A stretch of 64,000 bases of DNA, taken from contig NW_024881283.1 of NCBI RefSeq assembly GCF_018691265.1, positions 4,065,731 through 4,129,730 on the forward strand. The letters run 5' to 3'. The translations under genes and the position numbers were made by a program. This DNA is from Tyto alba. Lineage: Eukaryota > Chordata > Aves > Strigiformes > Tytonidae. Within the stretch, counting starts at the first letter, position 1. Every line of letters begins with the position of its first letter. The notes under the pieces were generated by a model. That model worked only from the letters and a program-made list of their open reading frames with translations. It was not told where the DNA came from and did not search any database. This document shows, piece after piece, positions 34,301 to 45,084 of this stretch.

Positions 34301-35760
34301 GGGAAGGAGACATCTTTAAAGCTTTTGAAAAGGGTAAAACAAGCCCCGTAAGGCTGGGCAGTTGTAGGGGGATGGGGATGGCATCCATAAATTGCACTCT
34401 GCTTCAGCTCACATGTCCTGGAGCAAAGGCACAGGGACATGAGAAGGAGCTTGTCTGGCATGGAACAATGGGTAAGAGTGACTGTGCCGTGGCAGTGTGT
34501 CCCGGGAGTGCTGCAACAGGATGGCTTTTGCTGTGACAGGCGACGTGCTACAGAACCAGCTCAGAATAGACTCCAGGAGGGCTTCATCTCAAAGCCTATT
34601 ATCTGCACTGAATGCCAGATTAGTGAGCAAAGCCCTCCTTGGGCTTTGAAAATGCTTTGCTAAGGAGGGATAATCATGTCATTGAGGCCCTCCAGGAGCT
34701 ACCATGGAGGAGCTGGGGACAGCAGTGACCTCAGCAGATGCTTTATGTAAAGGGGGATCGAGGGAGAGGGGGCATGGCTCCTCAGTTCAGAAGTTGCTTT
34801 CCATGGCCTCCTTTGCCAAAAATCATCCATCACTCCACATCCTGAGCAGCCACCACTTTTCAGAGCTGTGTGCAGGCTGGCAACGCACCCTGGCATCTCC
34901 CACCCTCCCTCCCAGCTGCACAAAGCCCTGATGATTTGGCAGCAGCAAGGCAGGACGGGCATCACCAATGCAGGACATGCCCCCCAGCAGGCAGAATCTC
35001 AGCAAACCTCTGCGGCACATCTTTCCCGTGGGCCAGTGGTCAGTCAGAGGGTGATAGATCCCCCTTCACCAGTCCCCCACAGACCCCCAGCTCCCCCACT
35101 GAGCAACTCAAGGCTGCTCTCTCCTTCAGCCCCTGGCTCTGCCTGTACCTCTGGGGGGCTGCCTCCTTCCCTCATCACGGTGTGCTGGCAGGGGACCAGC
35201 CCACTCCACGTGCTGCTTGGCCAGAGCACTTTCACTTCGACTGCCAGTTGATTATCAAGTCTCTCAAGGGAAGAAGAAAGCAGCGTGGTTCCCAGTGTAC
35301 TCTCCTTCCCCATCTCCCCCTTGGTTTCTCATACCAGCCTCTGGCTGACATATTTAGCCCAACCATAACATCAACACATTCCCTTAATGCTGTGGAATAA
35401 GCGGAGCAATGATGTATGCACGGGTGGCTTTATTTCAAGCATGGGAGATCCCCCCAGTTAAACCACACGAACTGTGAGCAAGTTAGAGACGAGCTTCCAC
35501 TGGGTCTTGCTAAAACCATTACTCATAACGTGCACCTAATCACAGGATATTCCTGGGCTTTTTGGATTAGGTCTCTGTGCTGCATTGGGAGCACGTGCTG
35601 GGATTTACTAGATGTTTTACAGGTTAGAAAGAAGGAAAGAAGAAGCCTTTGCTCTTTATGGGGCAGCTTTTATATTCTGCAGTTTCCGTACCACATTTTT
35701 ACTGCCTGCAATCCTAAGACCCATCAATTCAGAGCGAGCACCAAGGGAAAGGCTCAGGGG
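34301..35760. other. Unique sequence with an AT-rich island at 35230-35720
   Basis: No gene was recognised. The island contains GTTGATTATCAAG near 35246, CCTTAATGC near 35383, CAGTTAAACC near 35455, CACCTAATCACAGG near 35533 and TTGGATTAGG near 35562. These are scattered ATTA/TAAT cores in unique sequence, so it is a candidate enhancer by motif content only. Confidence 0.35.
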
Positions 35761-36500
35761 CTAGATGGTAACAGGCATCAAGGAGCAGGCACCAGGCTGC
35801 TGTGCAGGGGCATGGGGCACGGGCAGCAGGAGGCTGCTCTGCATCAGTGTCTGGGTTTGCTGGGGTGGGGTGTGCTTGAAAGGCAGGGGGTTCCCAGCCA
35901 GAGAGACACCACCCCCCCCACCACCACCCAGAACATCTGCATTGCTGTTCTGCTGCTGCCTTGTAGCAGGGCTGGGTGTGCAGCCAGAGCCCTCTCGGGG
36001 CTCCTCAGCAGCACCCACAACACTGCACGTTGCTGTCTTGAAGAGGAAACGGAGTGTCCTAGCCTGGAAAAAGGTGAGAGAGAGTTTGTAGGGGGGATGT
36101 GGAGACCTGGACTGTCTCCTCCTGCTACCCCAAATCCCACCATACGTAGCTGGGCACCTCTTTAGCAGCCAGCCCAGGTTTTCACGGCTCCAGCATAAAG
36201 TCATCAGTTGCATGCTTGTGCCTGGAGCCTGCTCTGTGAATGACAGGAGGAACCCAAAGTCCAACTGCTGACACTCAAGGATGTCCCCAGAGAAGTGCTT
36301 TCGACAGCAAATGACTCCACATCAGGGAATTTGGAGGGTAGGAGCATTGCTCTTCATCACCCATCATTAATGATTAATTGCTTGTATTGCAGTGAAGTCT
36401 GGGGACATGGCCAGAGCAAGGTCTCCTGTGGGAGTTATTGTGCAAGCACTGTGCTGTGGTCAATCCCCATCCCAAGAGAATAGTCCCCAGCTAGAATCCT
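35761..36500. other. GC-richer unique sequence, no gene recognised
   Basis: Open frames up to 167 codons occur on both strands, with glycine or proline runs from a CCACCCCCCCCACCACC stretch near 35908. No family resemblance was seen. Confidence 0.45.
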
Positions 36501-36770
36501 TCTTTCACCAGCATAGTGTATTCCCCAGGTCTTTCTATAGCCTTAACTGTGGGTAGCAGATGGTTTCATACACATCATAACATGTTGTTTCTCAGATCAG
36601 ATAATTTGCTCCACAACCTTAGTGCACATATCTTACAATATTTTGTCACCCTTTATCACTGCAATTTCATTGCTATCATGGCCTAGTGAATCATTATTGA
36701 TAGACTCTTAATATCAGTGCTATTCCTTCAGAAGAATGTATTTTAATGAATTTTCTTCTCACCCAGCAGT
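36501..36770. promoter_or_regulatory. AT-rich island
   Basis: Unique AT-rich sequence with CAGATAATTTGC near 36599, AATCATTATTGATAG near 36690 and GTATTTTAATGAATTTTC near 36738. No gene or repeat signature was seen. It is possibly regulatory. Confidence 0.25.
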
Positions 36771-38836
36771 ACAGCTGCCCTCTGATATGGTTCAAAGGGT
36801 AGGGCTGTAGCTGTAAAGCTGAGTACATCCCACATGGTGTAGAGGTGACCGTGCCGAGCTGCCCTGTGCTTTATTATCCAGCACAGTGTATGATTCTCAC
36901 AGTCAGTGGCTGCGATACGGGGACACACTCATGATGCTCAGGAACTCTCACATCTGGGGATTCCACTTGAGTTTCCACTGCAGCTCCACACCAGATCAGT
37001 TTTGGCTGTTGGAGGGTTTTCTTTGAAGTGTTTTCATGTTCTGTTTTCCTTTCCAGAAGACGAACAATTCCAGGATGTTCAAAGTAGGAGGTTTGCTCTG
37101 CAATGCTTTCCTTTCACACCTTTATTTTCTGGTGTTGTCCCTGAAATATTTCAGCAGGTGCAAAGCGCAGCATTACCCGATTGACTGAGCCACCTTGACC
37201 TGTTACACAGCAGCCATGCTCACCCAGGAAAGAAAAGGGAGAGGCAGAACCAGCTACAGCCACATTTCTGACCTGCAGCTGTGGAAATGATGGATGGCTC
37301 AGCTAAGAAAAGGAGTTTTAGGCACGTGCTTTGCTGGGACAGCAGTTCTTTGGACATGTCTGTGGCAATGTCCTCTCTGCAGAAGTCAAGGGAACCTCCC
37401 TGCGCAATCTGCAGCCCTGAGTCTATGATGTGTGCTGCCAGCGAGCAAAGAGGGCAGCTGGTCTGCATGTATAATTCCTGGCCCGGTTTCAACTCCAGTG
37501 GAAGCTGAGCTCATGCCCCGAGCCCCTGGTTCAGAAGGCAGGGTGCTGAGCCCTGTCTGTCTTGCAGCTTGTAAAGCGTCTGTCACTCTGAGATGATGAC
37601 AGCTCGACGGGCTGGATGCACACAGCCTCTGTCTCCTCAGAAGAGCAGGGCTGGGGGCTGGGCTGCAGTGACAGCTATGGAAATACAGAGGGTTAGGAGG
37701 CAGGCAGTCCTCAGCAAAGCCAGGTGTCAGGTTTGCACCGTTCCCTATTGTGGGACCGCCAAAGCCCACCTCAGTATTTCTTTTGCAAAGCAAACTTGTC
37801 TTAGGGCTGTTGCTTCCTTTTGTCATATCTGCTGATAAAAAAGTGACTGAAGTACCTGGCTTCATTTGTGCACTTTGTGGAAATGGATGAGGGACATGGG
37901 AAGGGATGAAGCAAAGGCTCCATCCTTGCAGCCTGAGTGGGGACATCGGTGTTTCTGTGGCACTGGAATGAGCCATTGTGTTGCTTAAAGGGTTGTGCTA
38001 TAGGACACAAATCAATGTGGGCAGGAACATGACCTCCTTGGAGCTTGGCCAGAGTGCCAGGAGTAAGGTGAGCCAAGAAGGCATGCTGAATGGGAGAGTC
38101 AAGTCAAGAGCCCCTCGGAGCAAAAGCCCTCCAAAAAGACGGAGGGCAGCTGGACAAGGTTAAACAGTGCTTTGCTCTGTCTGCCAGCCAAAAGGGAGGC
38201 ACTCGGGAGGTAACCCTGTTTTCTGACAATAGCTGGCTCTGAAACACTCAATGGTCTTAATAGTGCTCAGCGAGCTCTAGCAGAGGAAATTGTGAAACCA
38301 CTGCACAGGCTCCTGCGGAGAGCAGCACTTCACGTGATAATGAACCTCTGAAAGAGACGTTTGTCACAAAGAACACAAAAAGGAGGTGAATGAAGAGAGG
38401 AGCCTGTGACTAACCTAGCCAGAGTTCTGTAATTTTGGGGGATGGTAAATGGGTCCTCTATGGAATGCTGGGCTGTGATGGGGAGCTGGGACACAGTGTT
38501 GGGACAGACCACTTCAGACCCAGAATGAGCTCTTGAGAAATCGGTTTGAGTTCACCAAGGAGAGCAAACCAGCCAGCACAGGCCAGCGCTGCCGGGGGAT
38601 GTGAGGTGCTCGGGTGGGGAGGTTATGGTGAGCATCCAGCTCACACGATGGGCCCAGAGCTCATGGGTCCGCACATGAGACAGGGTGGGAGATATCCCCC
38701 ACACAAGCATGTAGTCCAGAGCTATCCCCAAATCCCCCTGACCCCCAGCAGAGGTGAAGGTGGGCTTATCACTCTGCTTAGCCCTGCATATGCAGGCAGA
38801 CCAAGAGAGTGAAGATACATGCTAAACACCATGGGG
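36771..38836. other. Unique sequence upstream of the gypsy relic
   Basis: No gene was recognised. I looked here for the gag, protease and N-terminal reverse-transcriptase parts that should precede the pol relic, including the YxDD motif, and found none I could support. The 5' part of the element has therefore been deleted or has decayed past recognition. Confidence 0.4.
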
Positions 38837-38858
38837 AAAAAAAAAAAAAAAAAAAAAA
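38837..38858 (+). repeat. Poly(A) run, 22 bases
   Basis: A pure A run about 130 bases upstream of the first recognisable gypsy pol sequence. No clear link to that element. Confidence 0.95.
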
Positions 38859-38998
38859 GAGACTCAATTATTCTTATGCATGTAGACACAAATTAATTAA
38901 CTGAGTATGTCACAGGGGGACATTTCCCATGACCTGCAGAGAAGAGTTTCGGGGAGAAATGGCTGATGATTAATGCTCTTCTGTTCATGCTGCATCAA

Positions 38999-39148
38999 CA
39001 GGATCCTGGGAAGGGCTGTTTGAAAAAGAGAAGGCTTTATACACCTTCAGTGTGTCTGTTGGAAGACACTGTGTATTTAGGCAATTGTTTGCTGATAGTT
39101 TTCACAAGAATTGTGCCACAATTTCTGATGGCACTGAGGTTGGCATAA
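38999..39148 (+). pseudogene. Gypsy reverse transcriptase, C-terminal remnant
   Basis: The frame carries LKK at 39020-39028 and LLEDTVYLG at 39056-39082. Gypsy reverse transcriptases have a similar phrase at the end of the palm (a basic LKKxKC segment, a short gap, then a hydrophobic-Asp-Ser/Thr-Val-x-Tyr-Leu-Gly-His motif). Here the Cys-Phe part of the first motif is disturbed by a few extra residues and the final His is Asn. The frame ends at a TAA at 39146. The catalytic YxDD box, which should lie about 90-100 bases upstream, is not recognisable. On its own this match would be weak; its position ahead of RNase H and integrase supports it. Confidence 0.6.
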
Positions 39149-39280
39149 CTGATGTTTTCATCTGTGGAGAAACAGCAGAAAGTGTGGCCAGAGTGTGAAG
39201 AAGTTTTAGAAAGAGTCAGAGCAAATCCAGCTACTGTGATAGATCTAAGCAAACCAAAATGCCAGCTCCTGTTCTGCAAA
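39149..39280 (+). pseudogene. Gypsy RT-RNase H connection remnant
   Basis: In the same frame, just after the stop, VWPECEEVLERV at 39182-39217 and a following Ala-x-x-Val-Ile-Asp-Leu-Ser-Lys-Pro stretch resemble the gypsy connection region. There a Trp, then acidic residues and an Ala-Phe-x-x-Val/Leu-Lys segment, precede an Ala-Pro-Val-Leu and Asp-Pro-x-x-Pro segment. The expected YDPxKP appears as IDLSKP. The frame stops at about 39279. Confidence 0.6.
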
Positions 39281-39526
39281 TAACCTGTCTGGAAATAAAT
39301 TAACACCACAGAGGATGCAGGAAGGTGATAGGTGGGTTAAGCCCCTCACTCTGTACATATACTGTGGTTTAAAGAGTTGAAAAAACAACACAGCTAATTG
39401 ATACTTCCCAGACCTGCAGTTCCATAATGCTAAATGTAAAAAAGGGTTGTCTCCGCTTGCTTTTAAAGGGAATTTCAGGTCAGCTCACTTACCAGCAGGC
39501 AGCCAGTCAGGAGTCCAGCAGCTTGT

Positions 39527-39700
39527 GTGCTGCAGAATGAACAAAAGAAGAAGAAATGTGAATACACTACAATAGAAATGAAGTTCATGGTCATGGTAAC
39601 TGCTATTAAAAATTTCATATTTAATCATGATGAGCAGTGTCAGCTGAAAGCAAGGATGCTGTCAAACACTCCCCACACACAGAATGCACAGATTATTTTT
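39527..39700 (+). pseudogene. Gypsy RNase H remnant
   Basis: The segment 39545-39616 encodes a Lys-rich lead-in, then CEYTTIEMKFMVMVTAIKNF. It matches the very conserved gypsy RNase H phrase in which Glu-Lys-x-Tyr-x-x-Ile-Glu-Lys-Glu is followed by Leu-Ala-Val-Val and an Ala-x-Lys-x-Phe helix. The Tyr, the Thr-Ile-Glu, the Lys-Phe step and the Ala-Ile-Lys-Asn-Phe end are kept. The catalytic Glu-Lys-Glu has become Glu-Met-Lys, so one acidic residue is lost. Following residues (NHDEQCQLKA) may be the remains of the loop before the conserved Thr-Asp-His, which is not seen. The frame stays open to 39886, but the rest has no recognised match. Confidence 0.75.
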
Positions 39701-40198
39701 TTATTTCAGCTAGAAAATGCAAGATTTATGAATTCAGTGTTCACCTGGAGACAACCACTGGCTGTGGGGATCTTCCAGAGCATTAGTAGGAGCTCGGGGG
39801 AGCAAAGGCCAGGGATAGGTTTTGTACATGTTGCTTTGATAGGAAAAAAATCTGTCTATTATTCCCAAAACATGGACTCTGATTGACAGTGCTGCTGCTT
39901 TGGATGAGACCCTGCAAACAGGTCTTCAGCTGCTGCTGCATGGCTCGTACAGCACGTTCCCACCTCCTGGTCCCAGTACAGGAAAAGTTCTTAGTTAATC
40001 AAGTTCTACATAATGGTTATATGAACATCATTTTTAAATTAAAACATCTAAGAGAAAGAACCAGATTGCATTACAATGGTCTCAAATGAACAGTGTCACT
40101 GAGAAGGGTGTGATGGCTTGTGCCAACAACGTATCTGGGTTTGGTATAAAGGAAAAACAAGCCTTTTGTAGAAAGACGGTGGCAAAAACCTCCAGCAC
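39701..40198 (+). pseudogene. Decayed RNase H to integrase zinc-finger interval
   Basis: This interval should hold the rest of RNase H and the integrase His2Cys2 zinc finger. I can see no His-His-Cys-Cys pattern and no clear peptide match in any forward frame. At about 0.5 kb it is shorter than in intact elements, so deletion as well as decay is likely. Confidence 0.35.
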
Positions 40199-40456
40199 TT
40201 GTTCATTCTTGCTTTTCCGGGGTCAGATTTACTAGGTGACACTACTGCTAGAGAGGTAACCATGCCCAACCACCCCACCTTTGCTAGGCAAGGTATACCT
40301 GAATGTATGTTGTCCTACAACAGGCAAGAGTTTATTGGACATGGATTTAACCAGTGTAAAATGAAGTCTGGGTATGGACAAGCTGTCACGGCACACTGGA
40401 TGATGCAGTGCAGTGGGTCTGTATCAAATAGTGCCAAAATTGAAACTAGTTCCTAA
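40199..40456 (+). pseudogene. Gypsy integrase core remnant with a lost catalytic Asp
   Basis: The frame shows LLGDTTAREV, then FARQGIPE at 40280-40303 and SYNRQEF at 40313-40333, followed by a Gly-Phe-x-x-Cys segment. Gypsy integrases have a Thr-Thr-Ala/Ser segment, the signature Phe-Ala-Arg-x-Gly-Ile/Leu-Pro-Glu, and then Ser-Asp-Asn-Gly-x-Gln-Phe, whose Asp is the second residue of the DDE catalytic triad. Here that Asp is Tyr and the Gly is Arg, so the enzyme could not work. The third catalytic residue, the Glu of the Asn-Gly-x-Ala-Glu motif, is not visible. The upstream part with the first catalytic Asp is not recognisable. The match to FARxGIPE plus a correctly spaced degenerate SDNGxQF is strong evidence for family. 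Confidence 0.85.
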
Positions 40457-40464
40457 ATCTAAAA

Positions 40465-40720
40465 GTGGCATCAGGCTCTGATCCCTTCTTAACTCTGTTA
40501 AATTACAGAACAGCACCAATGAAGCATGTGTTGTCACCTGCTGACATTTTATTTAACAGATATATGAAAACAAGGATGCCTTCAGTGTTGGAAGCTGCTG
40601 TCAGAGTCACTGGGGACTTGGGGATGCATAAAGAGACAGACAAGGCAAAACAAACAGCTCAATCTGCCTCGCAGCCCCAGGAGCTGGCGGTGCTCCGGGA
40701 GAGAAGCCGTTGTGCGCAGC
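40465..40720 (+). pseudogene. Gypsy integrase C-terminal remnant
   Basis: DPFLTLLNYRTAPMKHVLSP begins at 40480, and the match ends with a basic Arg-x-Met-Lys-Thr-Arg-Met-Pro-Ser stretch at 40584. This is the classic gypsy integrase post-core phrase (Leu-Leu-x-Tyr-Arg-x-Thr-Pro, a short loop, Leu-Ser-Pro-Ala, a hydrophobic-Gly-Arg-Arg, then Arg-Thr-x-Leu-Pro). It lies in a different frame from the core. Downstream residues include a KAKQ stretch and a hydrophobic-basic patch that may be the remains of the segment before the GPY/F-like domain, to about 40720. The same frame then runs on into CpG-rich sequence until 40956 without further resemblance. Confidence 0.85.
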
Positions 40721-40800
40721 GCAGCGAGGAGCCGGGACCCCCACGGCAGAGACGGCCCCGGCACCAGGGCTGCCGGCTCGGAGGTGGGCTGGCGTGCACT
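40660..40800. promoter_or_regulatory. Small CpG-dense patch at the relic's 3' edge
   Basis: By eye about 14 CpG in about 140 bases, in a window where CpG is otherwise scarce. It starts within the last recognisable integrase sequence. It may be a micro CpG island, or an insertion or gene-conversion tract. It also keeps frames open on both strands, creating a 267-codon antisense frame (40607-41410) that I do not believe. Confidence 0.4.
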
Positions 40801-41029
40801 TCCCTGCCTGGAAAAGCTGGCCTTGAAAGCTCGCGTGGGTCCAAGCTCTCTCGTCTCCTGCTGCAATCAGCAGAGAAGAGCTGGTGCCTGCAGGGCATCT
40901 CGCAGCACCTCTTCCCACAGGCACTGGAGGGGCAGGTCGCTTTTTGGAAGTCCTGATGTCTCTCCACTGTCTGTAGAGAGGATGGTCAGCTTCACTTCTG
41001 ACTTTGAAATCTAGCATAGACGTTCGTGC

Positions 41030-41044
41030 TAAGGGAGGGGGACC
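41030..41044 (+). other. Purine tract, possible relic of the retrotransposon polypurine tract
   Basis: AAGGGAGGGGGA near 41032-41043 lies about 310 bases after the last integrase-like residues, roughly where a gypsy polypurine tract (plus-strand primer) would precede the 3' LTR. A purine-rich GAGGATGTGTAGCAGC word follows, and gypsy LTRs often begin with TGTAG-like sequence. Without a matching 5' LTR this is only a suggestion. Confidence 0.2.
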
Positions 41045-43000
41045 CTCCTCCATCGAGGATGTGTAGCAGCACAGAGGACTAATTGCACTGGAAATTACAT
41101 GCAGGAAGCTAACACGTAGCAGGTGAGAGCAGGGGCTGAGGAGGTATATGAGACATGGTGCCAACTCATGTCTCTCGTGACTTGCCTTTGTCTTGCATCT
41201 CCCCTCTGGGACTTTCTCTTCAGGAGCACAGCTCTGTTCTGCATGGGATGCACATTCACAGCCTGAGAGCCCCCTCCTCTGCCCAGGAACCTCCTGCTCC
41301 CAGCTCAGGTTCCTCAGTCCCATCCAACGCGGTCCCTGGAAAATGCAGTGTCGTCCTTTGTGTCCTTCTGCACACCTTTCCCTCCACTTAACCACAAATC
41401 TTGGTGACAAGACCCTCCTCCAGGTTCAGGGGTGGATGTGGCCAAGGCGATGCCTCACTGACCTGACTCTGGAGGGATTGCTGTGTTAACCATCCATGCT
41501 GTGGAGCACAGAACAAAACCAAAAGTAAATATTTTCAAAGGTCTTATGTGAATTAGGGGTCTCTTGGCTTTACCAACAGCTAGCTGTGGGCAGACAAGTG
41601 GCTTCTTTTGGCTGAATAGTTTATTCACTAAAAAAAAAGATTTAAAAAGATATTTTGCTCTGACTGAATTTGTTTTCAAAACTCTGTAAAGTAACAGAAA
41701 AGTTGAATCATTTTAGCAACAGGAAACTCTAAGAAGTAATGAGGTTTTGATTTCCCATTTTAAATCCTAGTGTTTTCTTTTCAAAATCATTCACATTTGA
41801 TAAAAAGAAAGGTAAATAAGCTTACCTGTTCACAGCAAAAGAAGTGCTTGGTCAAGCAGTTTGTCATACCCCCAGTAATTCTTAATTCCTTTTTCAGTTT
41901 AACTAATGAAGTGAAGAATCAATTACTCTCACAGCTTCCAATCTGCAAAGATATTAACGTAATCTGGGGCCAAATTCACAGAAGTATTAATGTGCCTGAC
42001 GCTAGAGAGGCACTTGACAGAAATCACCAAATGCATTTTGCAGATGTATTGTTTCGTACTTTTCCAAAGGCACTCATTAAAAGTCTATGAGATTCATGCT
42101 CAGACAAGGCCAGCTCCTTCCAGAAAATGGGATGTACACTCTTAGTTAGACTGAGGAGCTCTGGAAATCTTATGACGGGCCATACTGTCAATTGTCCCCA
42201 GTCACATGCAGAAAAAACTTTACAAAAAGTAAGTGCTGTTTGCTGTAACTGAAGGTTACAGCTTGAATCCAGGCTAGGTGAGAGATTGGGCTTCTTGTCC
42301 CTTTGGTGCCAAGATCTCTGCTGCTCTCTTCACATGTGCTGCTGCTGTGAACTGGGATACAGACTTCATACTGGCTGTGAGAAACCACAGTTTACTGGAG
42401 TACAGCACTGGGGGAGCTCACTGGTGTTCTGGAGCATTGCATGGTCTTTACTGTTGGTTTTTAATTTAGCACCTGGTTAGGCTCCTCTAGATCTAGAAAT
42501 GAAAAAAAGGTGCAGGTCTTCCTAAGGTGATGCCATCTGTCCATTAACGTTAGGGCAAACTCTTTGCAGAAAATCAAAATCAAAACCTGTTTATTGGCAT
42601 GGTGGATGTTGCACTTGGGTTTTCATTCAGCATCATTTTGTTGCTTGTGTACTCAGTGCAGCTCTGCTGGAGCCATATCTGTAAATCAGTGCAAGTGCAT
42701 GGAGCAAGAGTGGAGGCAGCCGAATGGGAACTGCTTGACTGGTGCGCATCTGGACAGGCAAAGCAGGGGGGTAGCACATGTTTAACTGCAATGTATAGAA
42801 ATGAGGTCCTGAGCAGGAATCTGTGAGAATGCTACGGATCAGCAAAAAAACAGATGGAGGTTTGAACTTGGACCCTGGTTCTCTAGGCCACCTTCTGACA
42901 AGCTCTTCTGGAAGGAGGTTGAGATGTTCTGCAGGGAACATCGCACAGTTACCCCCACACACCCACCAATGCTCGTGTCCACACCTGAGCACGCCTGAGT
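41045..43000. other. AT-richer sequence downstream of the gypsy relic, no gene recognised
   Basis: Part of this may be the 3' end of the retrotransposon, but no LTR pair was found. The stretch 41500-42100 is AT-rich with an A run near 41631. A + strand frame at 41770-42090 (106 codons) is open but resembles nothing I know. A GAGGTTTGAACTTGG word near 42857 resembles box-B-type SINE sequence but is too short to call. Confidence 0.4.
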
Positions 43001-45084
43001 CCTCTGCACAATTTTCACACTAGTTTGGAGCCTTGTTTCCCAGGGACTCACTCACTTAAGCCCTGCTGACCTGCTCTCCTGAGCCCAACCTGAGTCTGAG
43101 ATTTCCTGCAGCCAGACTCAATGGAGGCCAGTTGCCCGGAGGGAATGTGGGGTCCCTGCAGAGGCTGGACTTCCTGGGAGGTAAAACATAAGCCTGCCTA
43201 TGTGGTGCTGAAATCAGGTCACAGAGGTTTGGCGAAGCAAATACATGTTGTGGTGTTTACCCCATGGGCAGAAACAGCTCTGCTCAGATTCTTGCTAGTC
43301 TAAAAACCACTGAGAAGAGCTCAACTCTTTTCTAGTCCTCATTAGCTTTAGGGGAGACTCTGCAGGTTATCCAATGTCAGCGCTATACTAACTGAAGCCA
43401 CTGAGAGGGAAAAACCCGCCTGTCACCTCTGTCCCTGTGTCCCCATCCATCTTGTCCTTGTCCCAGCCCTTGGGGCCCCCGGGGCAGGAGGCTTGGCTGG
43501 GGCGATGGCTCTCCCCGTGGAGCCTGTCAGGGCTCGTTACGGCCACCGAAAGATCATCACTGACCATGCCCCAAGTGACATTTGTGCCTGTGTGTCGGTT
43601 CAGTCTCCTAAATGAAGCTGTAAAGGGGAATGGATGAGGGATGAGAAGGAGATTGCCTCCAGCCTCTGCTCCCTGCCTCTTCCCCAGCAGGCGTGATGGA
43701 TGGCAGGAGCGGGGAGCGGAGGCTGAGTCAGCTCCCAGGTGACCTTCGCAGAATCCCTCCCGGTCCCCGTCTCCCTCGCTGTTGCGCGGGGCCGCTGAAC
43801 CTGGGCAGATTGATGGCAGCTCACGCTCAATTTCTCTGATGCACTTTTGCTGAGAGACACTCGTACATCTTCCCCACGTCGTCTCTCCATATCTGAGGTC
43901 AGGCTTTCAACAGGCAAGAAATGTTCCGAAATAAATCACCGCCATCCCTCACTCAGGGCTCTGCCAGCTCTGGGGTGTGGGGTGAAGAGTGAATTGGAGA
44001 GGTGGCGTAGGGGGGACCAGCATGTGCAGACCTGCATGTGGGTCCAAATACACTCACTACACGGCTTTTCTGCCTCGGGGGTAAGCCCACAGCAGGCAGA
44101 AAAGATGCCGCTTCCCAAGGATTTCTGCAGGCTCCATATGGAAATGCTTCTCTCCCTGTAATTCTTGAACTGGGGCTCAGCATTTCTCAGCTGTTCAGCA
44201 CACCTCTTCGTGCACTGGGCATATCGGATGGGCAATGGGGTGCACTGAGCTGCACATCCTTCCCCGTGGCAGGAGGAAAAGGTATCCCAAAACTCATCAT
44301 CCAGGGTGGCCTGGAGGAACACTCACAGAGGCAGGGGTTCAGCCAGGATTTGTCCCACGTCTCCTTCCCATTCCCATGCCAGGTCTGAATCTGCCCTGGG
44401 GTATGGCCTGTGTCCCCAGAGCTCCATTTTGGGGAATTCTTTGATGTTTTGGGGGTTTTGTTCCTAACACCCGGAGCTGCGACAGTGCTGGGGGGTTGAG
44501 GGGAACACTCCCCCTTCCAGTTCCCTGCTGCCTGCCTGCTGCCTAGGGTTTCTGCTGAGAGAGATCAGCACCTCCGGGAGCTGAAGGAGAGGGTGAGACC
44601 CTCACAGCAGTGGATCAGGGCACTTTACCGCTGTTCTGAGTGACAGATAAACTGGACAGCTCGCCCACAGACAGATACATCTGGCCCTGCAGCTCCATCC
44701 CCTCAACTGACTGCCTTGCTTCAAGCACTGGGGCCAGGCAAGGAGACAAGGAGCTTTAAAGAAACCCAAGAAACGTGCCTGTGTTTTCTCTGCACTACAG
44801 TTCTGCTCCTTTCCAGCTTGATCATTATTTAGAAATGAGGGAAATAATTGGCTCCAGGATCTGTGGGAGAGCCTTGAGACTGAGCAAATACAGGCAGACG
44901 TGCACACCCTTTTCTTGCTCCAGCACTGCTGGGACAAGTTGTCTTTAACTGACCTAGTCCTAATATTTAATCTCTGCTCCATCACACTGGGAAGTGAGGT
45001 CATAAAGAGGGGAAGGCGCAATTAGTCTGTGTATAAAACTCCATCTTTAGATCTCAAATGGTGCAGGAAGATGCATCAACGACC
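43001..45084. other. Unique sequence, no gene recognised
   Basis: Moderate to high GC with a small CpG-rich patch at 43740-43800. Open frames reach 139 codons on both strands without family resemblance. Confidence 0.45.

Larger units (their letters stand above)
38980..40720 (+). mobile_element. Decayed Ty3/gypsy LTR retrotransposon, pol remnant
   Basis: Five pol segments lie in the expected order on one strand: the end of reverse transcriptase (about 39017-39082), the RT-RNase H connection (39182-39217), RNase H (39545-39616), the integrase core (about 40230-40340) and the integrase C-terminal part (40480-40584, perhaps to 40720). The first four share one reading frame and the last is in another, so at least one frameshift and several stops separate them. 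Spacing from RT to RNase H (about 460 bases) and from the integrase core to its C-terminal part (about 200 bases) fits gypsy pol. RNase H to integrase is shorter than usual, so sequence has probably been lost there. No gag, protease or convincing LTR was found. The order RT-RNase H-integrase is that of Ty3/gypsy and retroviruses, and the motif wording is gypsy-like. The element is dead. Confidence 0.85.

Noticed and set aside
40607..41410. 267-codon - strand open frame
   Set aside because: It runs antisense across the end of the gypsy integrase relic and a CpG-rich patch. No family resemblance; stop scarcity explains it.
42850..42895. GAGGTTTGAACTTGG word resembling a SINE box B
   Set aside because: Isolated; no other SINE part at the expected distance.
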